In this document: positions 36,439 through 48,000 of the stretch, piece by piece
How the letters are laid out: every line of letters starts with the position of its first letter
Numbering within the stretch: position 1 is the stretch's first letter
Origin: Oxyruncus cristatus
Taxonomy: Eukaryota > Chordata > Aves > Passeriformes > Cotingidae
Length of the DNA stretch: 64,000 nt
Assembly (NCBI GenBank): GCA_013399855.1
Contig: VXAY01002200.1
Coordinates: forward strand, 504,561-568,560
Direction of reading: 5' to 3'
Notes under the pieces: model-generated
What the model was told of the DNA's origin: nothing
The model's database searches: none
The model's input: the letters and a program-made list of their open reading frames with translations, nothing else
Program-made: the position numbers and the translations under genes

Positions 36439-38620
36439 CCCTCTCAAAACCAAACCAAAAGAAAAATATATTTTTTCTTTTTCTTTTTTATTTTTTTCAA
36501 TTTTATGTTTAAAGAAATCAACATTTATTAAGGAAATCAGAAACTGAAATTAATACATTTAAAACACAATTTTGCATTCAAGGCTGTTTTCAAGGGTATT
36601 GTTTGATCTCTTCTACCAAAGCAATTTGGCTTTATCCCAGGGCAAACTCTTCTGGGCTGAATGAGATTCCATTGCATCTAATAGTGGCCACAGTTCTTCC
36701 TCCATTGAAGATAACAGCATCAAAGGTGATCTGGTGATATAAATTTTTTGTTTAGTGAGTAACCACTACTCATCTCAGAAATACCAGGGGATTCATCAGA
36801 TAGAATCCACACTTCCAGTTCTTCACTTGTGTGAGAGTGAGCAATACCAAGTCATAACCCCTCACCTTAACTTGGTCAATTGTATGTGGACCAAACAAGA
36901 GACCCAGAAGTTGACACCATCAGCTGTCTTTTTCAGTGGCATGTGTAAAATGAATTGGTGGTTTTAGGGAAGTTGCTGAGACATCACAGAACTGTTACGT
37001 TTTAATCAACTTAAAAGTAAATTAAAGGAATATTATTCCCCCTACTGACTTAGCAATAAGACGCATAAAAATGTCATTGAAATGACTTCAAGATAGCCTG
37101 GTAGAAATATTGATGTGGAATTCTGTATTTATGGGAGTGTAATATGTAGACATTTATGGAGGATTGGGAAGATTTTGAACCACAGACATAGATCATGTCA
37201 GAATATCCAAACTGCAACAAAATATTAATGCTTGTTGGAGATATCCAAAAGTGGTCATCAGCAAAGCCAAGACACCATCAGAGCTGTGATCTTAACTTTT
37301 CTGTTTTACTTTATTTCTCAGAGGAATGGTAGGAACATTAAAGTCAGTGGAGTTGCCCCAGTGATGGATTTGTCACGCAAAGCACCACAGCTGAATACTG
37401 TGTCACTTACTAGTCCAGCTTATGTCTGTTTTAGGAAGACAGGCGTAAGAATGTGCATTAACTCTTCTTTTTCTCAAATTAATCATCAAGACGAATTCGA
37501 AAGAACTGCTAAAAATCTATTGTTTTCGAACTGTACATTTTCCATCACTGTAATTTACAACCAGTAAGAAATTAAAAAAAAAAAAAAAAATCTCATCTCC
37601 TCAGGCTGATGCAAAGCTGTCACTTGCAATTCGGGGAGATAGGATTAGTTTATTTGTTTACAGATGTACAACCAGTCAATTAAGATTTATCTTATCTCCA
37701 TTTTAATAACAGCTGCAGTTCTCCAGTCTGTGTTTATGATTAAGCGTGAACATTCAGCAATCTTAGAATCAGAGAACAGTTGGAATGGATGTCTTTGGGC
37801 TGGGCTGCTGATTTGAAATATCATGAAAATGAGTTGCAATATTACCTTGCAAAATTATAATTCAAAAGCTTTGCCTGGGTATATGCTTGTGCAATGTTAT
37901 AAAGAGAGTTACAACAAGAGTGTTAAAACTTATCTAATTAGAGGGAGGTCCCACATTTTCAAGAAAAAGATTTTCTGCCAAGTTAGAATTCTTAAAAATT
38001 TATTTTTTCAGAAAAATGCTCATTTTGATTATATTTTCTATTTTAAATAGAGGAAAGATCTAAAGAAATATCTTTATTTTAAAATGGACAAAATGACAAC
38101 ACTTAAAAGTGAAATTTCTCATTTCAGATTGGAATAAATTTAGTGTAAAGAAAACCAGAATAATGATGTTGGAGAGTTGGGTTTGAAAAGTCCCCTTCCT
38201 TCTAGTAATACTAATCTGGTGTTATTAATTACGGAGAAAGAATCTGTTAGCACATTGCTAATCAACTAATGGAAAAGATTTATGCCTCTCATTGTTGGCA
38301 ATTTGAGACCCTTTTGTCTTTTTCCCCTCTTATTCTTTGGGTACTTTCTGAAATCATGAAGATAACCAGCAGGGAAGTCTGTGTACGAAATGTTCCTTTC
38401 CAGTAGCCCATTCCCCTGTGTGCACCATTCTGTGGACAGTAGCACTCGAACAATTGAATCAAAGAGCAAGAAGCCTTGTGAACAGGTCAGCAAACTCCTT
38501 GAGAGGTTGGAAATGTCCTACCATGATAGATGAAATCGGGTTAAGCTTCAGTTTCCTGTGCCTGGTCATTTCTATGAAGTGTGGGTGTCACTCCTCTTCT
38601 CTTGGTTATACAACATCAAG
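36439..38620. other. Non-coding DNA, no gene seen
   Basis: T-rich sequence just after the LINE (36470-36500), an A17 run at 37574-37590, and AT-rich DNA elsewhere. A polypyrimidine tract plus CAG near 37300-37322 resembles a splice acceptor but has no coding follow-on. At 37655-37715 a TGTTTAC, a CTTATCT and a CAGCTG motif occur close together. The stretch 37764-37800 looks like a very decayed CR1 tail and is not called. Confidence 0.5.
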
Positions 38621-38672
38621 GTTAATGCCTGGACTCGATGATCTTAAAGATCTCTTCCAACCTGAGATTCTC
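38621..38672 (+). mobile_element. Possible CR1 3' tail remnant
   Basis: About 50 bp resemble the last part of a plus-strand CR1: GCCTGGACTCGATGATCTTA, then GATCTCTTCCAACCTGAGAT. The usual ATTCTATG octamers are replaced by GATTCTCACTG. Nothing upstream is recognisable, so it is either a severely truncated insertion or an old relic. Confidence 0.5.
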
Positions 38673-38988
38673 ACTGACTTTGGTCCTTGAGCTCACTAAG
38701 CCTACAGAAACTACTATCTGATCTTTTCCTCCCAGCCTACAGCATAGTTTGTGCTGGCTTAGTGAAATGAATTGGTGCAAGGAGTGGCTCAGAGACATCA
38801 GAGCCAGCCCAGATAAGAATTGGGGGAGGACAAGTGGCACAGGGAGGAGAAGGAAGACGGGGAGAACCACAGTATTACACCAAGGTGTTAACAATGAATT
38901 GTTAGGTTGGCTCACCTGAAATCAAGGGACTTCACCCTAAAACCTGCTCCTCTGAACAGCTGCCCTCAAGTCTTTTCCATGCTCTTTT
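38673..38988. other. Non-coding DNA, no gene seen
   Basis: Short spacer with no recognised repeat; open frames on both strands under 100 codons have no domain. Confidence 0.5.
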
Positions 38989-39052
38989 CAGTGCTGATAC
39001 CAGGGCATCAAAAATTTTTTCAGTGCTGATACCAGGGCATCAAAAATTTTTT
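38989..39052. repeat. Perfect two-copy tandem duplication, 32 bp
   Basis: 38989-39020 and 39021-39052 are identical 32-bp units beginning CAGTGCTGATACC and ending in a T6 run. A partial third start (CAGT) follows, and TTTT precedes the first copy. With no mismatches, the duplication is recent, or is an assembly or individual-specific variant. Other tandem duplications in this window have drifted. Confidence 0.9.
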
Positions 39053-40190
39053 CAGTATGGTCGTTGGCAGTGTCATAAACCCATGTACTAGCACCACCAG
39101 AAAAAAGCCATCAGGAAATGTCATGCAAAGTGTCAGTGGTAAAGCACTAAAATGCCAGAGGAAAAAAAATTGAGATTTTACAAGAACTGAAGAGAATAGT
39201 GGAGTTAAAATGTATTTATCACTCTCCAGGCATGTCACATTGTATTTTAAAACCGGAGAAATCTCTCGACAGCAGCTAGGACTTTAGCAGCTCATATCGT
39301 GCCTGCACTGGAGGAAACCTGGAGGAGAGGCGGATTGTTAAACTGTGTTAAGAGGATGATGTTGTTAATGAATATCTTTGCATCCTCCTGGGCAACTGAG
39401 AAAATAGTACCCTCACAGTGGAGATGGAAAAGTGGAGTGAGCACTGGCAATGTTGACAGCTGAAATTCACAACCTAATCTGTATTTGGTTAAACTGCAGT
39501 GGTAGGTTGCAAACTGGTTTCTGCTGAGTGGATTCCTGCATGGTTCTCTGTCCGTGTTGGATGGTGTTTGCTGCTGGCAGGCAAGGTGAGAAGCCAAGGG
39601 AATCATTTCCACAGCTAAAGAGGCAGGATTTGTCAGAACTTGTCTGCTGAAGTCCTAAGCAATAGAAGACCTCCTAGACCAGTGTTATGTAGTTTTCAAA
39701 GATTTATTTATTATTTTGATGGAAAGAAATGTAAGGTGGGAGGTCAAGATCACTTGCATGAAAGCTGTAAGCAGCTTTTTCTTCAGTAGGCTTTGGTTTC
39801 ATTAATTCAGGGTGTTTACTCTATATTTTGCCATAGAGCATGTCCGGCCCAAACAGAATGTGCAAAACCTGCTTCAGACATGAAGCTTGCAACAGATCAA
39901 GGCATAGTGGTCTAGGAGGTCATTATTCAATCAAAGATTGTTTTAAAGTAAGCTATTTACATTTTCCAGAATGGTCTGTGAATCAGAATCTGGTTATTTA
40001 TTATATCTCAGCTGAGGGTCAGTGACTTCTGTAACTGCATTGGCTGATTGTCAGTATATTTAAACATAACTGGTTTTAAGATTAAATAGTCTTAAATGTT
40101 ATGTGAAAACATCTCATGTGGACACTTAAAAATTAATTTACCCTCTATTTGCATTTGAAGTCAATTTTAGACCATCAGTATGAGGTGAAA
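39053..40190. other. Non-coding DNA, no gene seen
   Basis: No recognised repeat. A minus-strand open frame of 106 codons at 39292-39612 shows no domain. Confidence 0.55.
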
Positions 40191-40240
40191 TTGATTCAAC
40201 TAAAAAGGTTTAAAATAACATATTTACTTAAATCAGTGCA
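40191..40240 (+). repeat. Second, partial copy of the candidate MITE family
   Basis: Positions 40195-40240 align with 60551-60594. The AACTAAA and AGGTTT blocks are shared, a short variable part needs a 2-base gap, and the 14-base CTTAAATCAGTGCA is identical. The element may extend left to about 40112 (GTGGACACTTAAAAATT, weakly like the other copy's end) and right to about 40262, but those ends are not convincing. It supports a dispersed family rather than a unique sequence at 60.5 kb. Confidence 0.4.
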
Positions 40241-43200
40241 GGTTCAGGTTTACACTGGGTCTTGGATGAAAGGCACAGCAGCAATATATTGTACTTAAAG
40301 AAAAAAATATTGTGGTGATTGTTTTATTATTCATCTTTAGCACAAATCTACTCTTAGAGTGACAAATACAAGAAATGAATCCTTTCTCCCATATAGGTCC
40401 CCCACTATAAAAAAGAAGCAAGCAGATTTAGTGTTTCACTGGCAATAAGTCAAATGCTGCTTAAGACATAAGTCAGTGCCATTTGACACAACTGATAGTT
40501 TCCACTTGAGTAAAATTCATAAATGTTACCAGCACGAGATCTGAACAGATTTTTAATCTCTGGAGCCAGTGGCAGGGCAGTCTGGGGAAAACTAGGGTTA
40601 TTTTGAGTCTTATGTTTGGGTGATGAATAAGAAGGACCTTTTTGAATTCCCTGCCTGAGAGCTAGCCTGATATTTATCCATCTATCATTGTCTGTTTTTC
40701 CTCTGCATTCCTGTTTTATTAAATTGTGAGTTGCTCTGTCTTTTTTTTTAAAAGGACTTGTGTGCATGCGTGAGCAGCTACACTTAATATTGTAGTTCTC
40801 TTCTTTCTGAGATGGAGATCGTAATTGCTTATTGATGGCCTATTTGTATGCTAATGTTGCTCAATAAAAAAAGCGAAAGCATAATTAACACTTCTGCTTC
40901 ACAAAAAAGAAAGGGAAAAAGGAAAGCTTGGAAAGGTCAGTGGATTTCGCATGATAAATTACTAAATAATGGAAGACATAGGATCCTACATCCTAGAATG
41001 TAATGCTTTCACTATTTATTAGCTATTATTTATTACAAATGCTGACTATACTTACTTTTCAGTAACTATTTTCTATATACAATGTATTTAGACATTATGA
41101 CCCTGTGTTTGGTGGTATAATGTACTGCAGCCTGCCAATTTTCAGATGTAGTGGCTTTCAAGGGAACAGCATCTCTGTTTATTCTGCTATATTTCATTAA
41201 GGCACAATTCAGTAACACTGCAGGCGGGGCTGGCTGGCTCTTGGTGTGGAGGCTCGAGTCAGACAACCAGGGTCAGATCTCTCAAACAATCATGGAGTGG
41301 GAACCTGCAGCCCCCCAGGCAGCACAAGCAACACATTTACTGCTGTGGTCAGTTAGTGGCAGAACAGGCTCCTTGAATACTTTGAAAACAAGAAAAATTT
41401 AGAGCCTAGACCCCTGTGATACAGTGATGTAGTTGGGTTTGGTGGATTTTTAGGTTGTGCCATTAGATACAGCATGAGAAAGAAACATTTGGGCGTATGG
41501 GCAAGCGTGGAGGTGAAGGTGGTGGAACAACTGACCCTGCCCTGTTTTTATGCTGCCTTGGCTTTGAGACGAAGTAAATTGAGCTGCCTTACCTGAGGTG
41601 AATTGATGTGCATGGCCTCGTGACTGGGGCTGTGTGGACCAAGTGTGATATATAGGTGGTTGTCTCTGGCTGGACAGGAGGGCAGTCACAGTTAGCTTGC
41701 TGAACAGCCACAGCATGTTTGCCTTCAGCCATGAGACTGAACCTTCAGATGCTCTCCAGGCATTAATGGTAAAATGACACCAAACTTCTAGTAGGCAGAA
41801 AAAAATAATCCAAATTACGACGAGAATGGTTATACATAACTTTTAAATGTCATGTTTTGTAACAGAGGTGGCAGTGCCATAACACCGCTTTCCGTAGCTT
41901 CCTATTAGCATAAAACATATTTTCAGAATTAACACGCACAAGTTATTGAATCTTAAAACTACTTCTTCAAGACTATTTCTTTTTTGTTTTGTCTGCAGAT
42001 GACAGAACACAGGAAAATGGGTCTTCCCAACTGTGTGACTTTGCTTCTTTCGGTATATTACAAAATACAGTTCTTGCACCTAGTGTTCTTCATGTTGCTC
42101 ATGGAAAACAGTTCTTGCATAGTTGTGGACTAGTTGTGCAGATTAAAACCAAATAAAAGACTGTTCCAGGAAAAATATTTTATTTCCTAAGAAAATTAAG
42201 GATAACAGTAAACTAGTTAAAACATATGTTAATATATTCAAAAACCAGCAAATCTAATCTCAAAGAGAAGCAAAGTTAAAGATTAGTTTAAATTTGCTTT
42301 CTCTTCTGTGACTGAGGTCATGGAAACGGTACTTTGCCATGCTTCAGAGTCATTGCTGGTTGATAACTACATGTGGAAATTCAATTTATATGCTACATTC
42401 TCTACTAGTGTTAATCAAAATATTTCTTTAGTAGTTAATGGAGTCGTTTAGTAAGCACAGGTGAGAGTTGTTCTACACCACAGCATGTGACCTTTATTTC
42501 TGGGAAAATATATTTGGTAATGTTTGGGTGTTACTGTACTTAATTATCCTCAGTTAGCGGAACTTCATACTGTTTCTTCTTGCCATTCTCTGACAAAAAG
42601 TAAATGATGAGGCTTAGGATTTTAGTCTAGGCATAAGGAACACTTGTATGAAATAATTGACTTTGTTTATATCCATCTGCAATTTATCCACAAGAACAGC
42701 GTTGAAAGGTGACATTTATCTTACAAGTTTCTCATTCATTTCTGTACTCTGAACTCAACTTTCATGCAGCTCAAGTGCATGATACATGTAGATGAATATT
42801 TATTATAGATGATGAAGTGTCCTTTGACAGTATAATATACTTCACTGTAAAAATAAACAGATTGTGCATGAAGCTGTCTGATTTGACTGGTGGCACAGAT
42901 AGTACCTTACTTATCTATGCTTTTCATCAGAAGATCTCAAAACTATTTACTGAAGAGGGAAGTACTAATATTCTTCCTTGGTAATTCCACATCCTTTACT
43001 GGATTTAGCAGTGCTTGAAGATCCTGAGACCTCAAAAGTCCCTCTCCCAACACCCTTACAACATATCTTACTCAAAACTATGTTTTAAAGTATTGGAAAC
43101 ATTGTGGCCCTGTAGCAATGGAAGCAGGTCAGTATTTTGATATTTCCAAGCATAAATACAAGTTTATACTAAAATTGTGTCTGTTTCTTCAACAAATATT

Positions 43201-45025
43201 GCCATCCCAACAAACTAAAGTGAATTTCTCTTAAGAACGTTTGTGCAATCTGCTCTCTAATTCAAAATCATGTCTGGAATGTTAATGAAGAGAATTTGCT
43301 AAATTTAGTTTTTACTTTAACTGTGCTGTAACCCATGAATGGAAAGGAAGGCCAAGACTCTCAAACTCATACCACATCCAAGAGAGTTTATAGGATTGCA
43401 AAATTTTGCTAGGAAAAAACAGAATTAAAAATTAATCCAGGTTTCACCCTAAAGAAGAGAAGAAAATAGAAATTGAGTTTTAAAGATGCATGTTTGTGGC
43501 TAAGTAGCTAACCAAATTTGCAAAGAGATTCATATATGATTTATGTTCCTTTGTTTTTGTTGTTTACTAAGGACTACGTGTTATCTGGGGCATCTACTCT
43601 GTGAATAATACACTGCAAAAATATAACTTGATGATGGGAAACTGGTTACTAAGAAAGCCTGGGAATCAACACATCTATTCAGAACTCTAATGTGAGGTAC
43701 CTGGCTTTAAAATGTAATGCTCTTAATGCCTGCTCATTTTCTGAAATAAATTGATGCAGAAGGCGCCAGTTGAGTGACTTGCCATTTACCACTACCTGTC
43801 ATTAAGGGTCTTTTCTGATGTCTGGAAATGGGATTTAAGGGGGGAAAAACAGAAGGAAACATAACACTGCTGGATGGGACTTATGGGATGTAAGGTCGAA
43901 GGAGCTGAGGTTACCCTTGTGGAGTGAACTTGGCAAGGCAGGTGATGATTTCCATGGAGGAGAGAATCGGCTTTGGGAAACGTTACCCCAGCAGTCATGT
44001 TTGCTGGTGAAAGAGAAAAGAACCATGTTCGAAGCCGCTGGATGTGTTTTGGCTTTTAGACAAAGGAGGACAAGCAATAAATAGTTCGTCAATACCTCAC
44101 TGAAAATCTCAGATGTTGGCTCTCAGCGTGTCAGTGACATATTGTAAACCTTAAAAATCATGAAGGTGATTTGGGTTCTGGTGAATGCCTGTCTAGCTGG
44201 AGTCTCTTGCTACTGTGGTATGCTTTTGTTCACTCTGGTAATTTTAATGGCATAGATGCCACAAATCAGGGATCACTCTGGTGAGGAAATTGTAGAGAAA
44301 AAGAAAAAGTATAAAGAATCCAGCTCTATTTCAGCTGGATCAACTAATATTTCAAGATAAAATACCACACACTTCTGCTTTAAGTGTGTCCCTTTAAACA
44401 CCTCTGAATTTTCAGTAGAGATGTTACATTTTCTGAAGCAGCTGAGCTGCCTGATGCCCAGGAATTGCAGCATGATGAGATGATGCTATTCCCTGTCCCC
44501 CTACACCCAGAGGACAGAGTTAACCTTTCATTTTGTTCACGCCTGAGCTTTAATAAAAACATTCATGAAGTTGATGCATTTGAATAGATTTTATCCGGTG
44601 ACTACTAAGGAGCCTGTATTAGTGGTGCACGTGAAATGTCACACTGGACACAAGCCTCTCTTGAGCTCTGGGATCAACATAGACAGGAACTTCTCAGCTC
44701 AGCATTTTCTCAAGCTTAAAAATCCAAGTAACATCCCTTGCTTTCATTTCTGCAGCGTTGTTTACAGTGATATATAAAATGATGCCCTGTTGGCCCAATT
44801 ACATCTGGTATGAAATCAAATTACAATATCTTCATCATTCATGGCCAATTTAGCTCCAAAAAATGAATATAAACAAACACAATGAAATGAAAAATGTTAC
44901 TAATTTAAGTGATTGCATTAGTGCAGATTACAGCCTTCAGGTGTTAACAGATTTGTTTTTAGAGTAGAATCCTGTTTTCAGTGGTTGCTGGAAGACCCAC
45001 ATCTAAGGATAGCTGACACGCAAAC
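40241..45025. other. AT-rich non-coding DNA, no gene seen
   Basis: No transposon recognised. Contains ATTTGTATGCTAAT (40842-40855), two overlapping POU/octamer-like motifs, and AATAAA hexamers that lack any transcript context. Open frames stay under 105 codons and are not gene-like. The segment 41770-43640 is strongly AT-rich and otherwise featureless. Confidence 0.55.
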
Positions 45026-45044
45026 ATTTAATTATGAATTAAAT
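45026..45044. repeat. AT-rich 19-bp palindrome
   Basis: ATTTAATT (45026-45033) and AATTAAAT (45037-45044) are exact reverse complements with ATG between. The arms contain TTAATT/AATTAA homeodomain-like cores. In AT-rich DNA such a palindrome is only mildly surprising. Confidence 0.5.
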
Positions 45045-48000
45045 TATTTATAGTATATGTCTGAGCATATTATTTTTCTGTACTGCTCATTGTCAAGTGG
45101 TCTGATGACACGAAGAAATGAAGTATCTCCTGAATTTCAATTTGGCTTCTCACTGCTGCTAGTACTTTCTGTTTAAAGTGTCAGCTCTTCAGGGACAGGT
45201 TTTCTCACTCTACTATGCCAAACACAATGAGGTCCTTGACCGGGAAAGGCAGACCTTTGGGAACCTGCCCCAATACAAATAAGTGTTAGCAATAACATGA
45301 TGACATTCCTGGGTGCAGAGTGTGCTGTGAGGTCCCCATTTACCAACAAGGACCCCTGTGAGAGGGCTCTGGGCAGACTTGTGCACTGAGGCGAGTGGCA
45401 CCGTGGCTCACCTCATCACAGCCAGCCTGCTCAGAGAGTGAAGCTGTCTCCTGTGCGTGATAATTTTTTCTCACGTGGTCAGTTTTCTGAAGAGGTAGGA
45501 ACGGATGGATCCTTTTCTATTTTGCTTTCCTGTATTCCCTTTTAATTCCAGTGCTTGTCAAATGAAAAGATGGACCTCATTTGCAGATGTATATATTTTT
45601 CCTTTAAGTTCTTTTATCTTTCTGTCAGTTTTGATACCACTAAAAATTGCATCCCAGAGAACTCATAGATATGCCTCTTGCTGAAGATCCATGCTGAAAT
45701 TCGCTGATCTTCATTCTGTTCTCCTTATTCTGGAAATGAAACCAGTGATTTCAAAGGCTGAGGTCTTAACTGATATTATTAAGCAAGCTCTTCAATGTCA
45801 GCAAGGAAAATTAATCTAACAGGGATACAAACAGTGCTCTCTGCTGTACACTGAAACATTATGCAATGACTATCACCCCTGTATGTTTATGTTTCCCATG
45901 ATTTCCAGAGTTTTGTCCCATATGATGTTGTGTTATGCTATAAAATCTATTTTTTTGAAGTCTATCTATCATGTTCTTGAAAAGAAAAAGCGAAAGATGA
46001 AAAAAGCAGAAATTGCACTGACTATTGCACTTCCAATCTGTCTAATCATAAAATACCTGGGAAAATCTCTTCAGGAGAAAGGAAAGGAAAAAGGGCAGAA
46101 AAGGTATTTTCTGATTTCCAGTTTTAATGTGTAGCCTCCAAACTCTCAAAGTCTAAATCTCATTTGAAAGCCAAGCCACATTTGAAAATAAGAGTGCTGC
46201 TTGATCTGACCCACTAAGGAACACTAATTTTCCAAACCCATCCGAGAGGGAAAAGGGCTGGAAGAACCACAACTTGAATGTCAAGCTGTCTTATGGACAA
46301 AAATGCAATAGTTTAAGCTGTGGTCACTGTTTGGAATTCGGACACACACATAGACAAGCTTTCTGCAGGTGTATGCCATGGAATGAGGTACTTGGAGTGC
46401 TTCAGGCACTTGTATCACCTGCTGTCCCATTTTTCTGTGATGGCACTGGGAGCTCTGGTGTTCATACAAGAGTGCTGCAACTTATCTCTGTGTCTCTCCT
46501 TTCTTGTGGCAGATGTGTTTTCCTCTTTTCTTTATATCCTCAGAAAGCAATGAAAGTTAGGTGTGGAAAAAATCAACCTCTTGTAGCAAAGCTGGGCTCC
46601 GTCTGTTCCTGCTCTCAGCAAGCAGAAGGGGAAATTCCATCAACTGTCGGTAACGCTTTGCCTAGATTTCAGTGGAACTGTACAAGGAATAAACACTGAT
46701 CACTGTATCTGTCAGCAGAGATTTATTGTGTTTGTCTTGAAGGTGTCAAGTAGCAGAGAGGCTCAAGATGGGAAAATGAGCATGTGCCTTGGCTGACCAG
46801 CTCCTACAAAAGCATGCATAGAGTGAGTGTGCTGGGAAGGACTGTGCTGTCATGGGACTGGGAGTCAGGAGATGGGTTCTCCTCCCAGGTCTCTAGGAGG
46901 TCCTGGTTACCTTCTCATCTCTAATCTCTTATCTATCTAAGTGCTCAGCTTTCTTTTGTCTTGTCATATGAATGTACAGGACTGAGCAGAGATGGTCTGA
47001 AGCATGGCAGAGCACAAATGAAGATATGAAGACAAGAAGTGCTGGGACAGGACAGTACTGAACAATCTGTGTTTATTTTCCATCTGGAAAATTTCCAGGC
47101 TGCAGGACTTCTCTGGGAAGGTATCCCTATATGACCATCTTGTTTTCTCTTTTTTCTTCTACCTGTTTTTAGCCCCTTCCAGGAACAGGATCTAGAACTC
47201 CATGGACTTCTGGTCTGATCCAGTGTAGTTGTTGTGTTTGGTTATGTTACCTCCCTCTATTTTCAAAATGTAGAGAGGAGAAGGTACTTTATAGTCCAGT
47301 CATTCTTTGCAGGCTACAGAAGGAGACCCAGGGGAAGGTCAGAGGTTTAACAAGTAGAGATTGAGACTTAACACAGACAATGAAGTCAGCAACATTCCTT
47401 ACAAGACTTACTTACTAGTTGTATTAACTTTATTATCTTCCAACTAAATGGCTTTATATCTAATGTACTATCTGAAAACCAGTATTACCTACATTTGTTG
47501 CTTATGATTCTGTGCTTTTATTTATACTGTAGCTTATCAGTCAAGTCTGTTGTTTGCCATAGACAAAAAAAACCCCATGAAAAATCATGTTCTTGCTTCA
47601 GCTTTGCTGTATTTTAAAAAGATAGCAGATGATGACAAATTCATCATTATTGAGTTGAATTAGAAAAAGAGTAGTTAGGCAACACATGCACTGACAGAAG
47701 GGAACCTTACAGAAACAGGCCTTATCCTGAGTTTGTGTGGTGTCATCCTGACAATGTAATTGAGATTTTTGGGTGTAAAAGAGAAGAGCCTGTTCCACAG
47801 AAAGAAACTTCTTCCCTAACATTGCAGTCTTTCTTCTGGGGTCAGTGCAGGATATATATGCTTCCTGTTGAGTATGGTCCAAATTCAACACAAGCTTGAA
47901 GCCCCTGCCCTGCTGCAGTGCAGACCCTGGGAGCACTGCCCGGAGAGAGAATTAGCTGGGGTGGTGCTGGCTCAGCTGAGCTACCACCATGCACCATAGT

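Noticed and set aside
37764..37800. TTAGAATCAGAGAACAGTTG, resembling a CR1 3' end
   Set aside because: Match limited to about 35 bp and lacks the diagnostic GGGACC/GATCATC blocks.
46274..46699. 141-codon open frame on the + strand
   Set aside because: No domain; overlapping frames on both strands.
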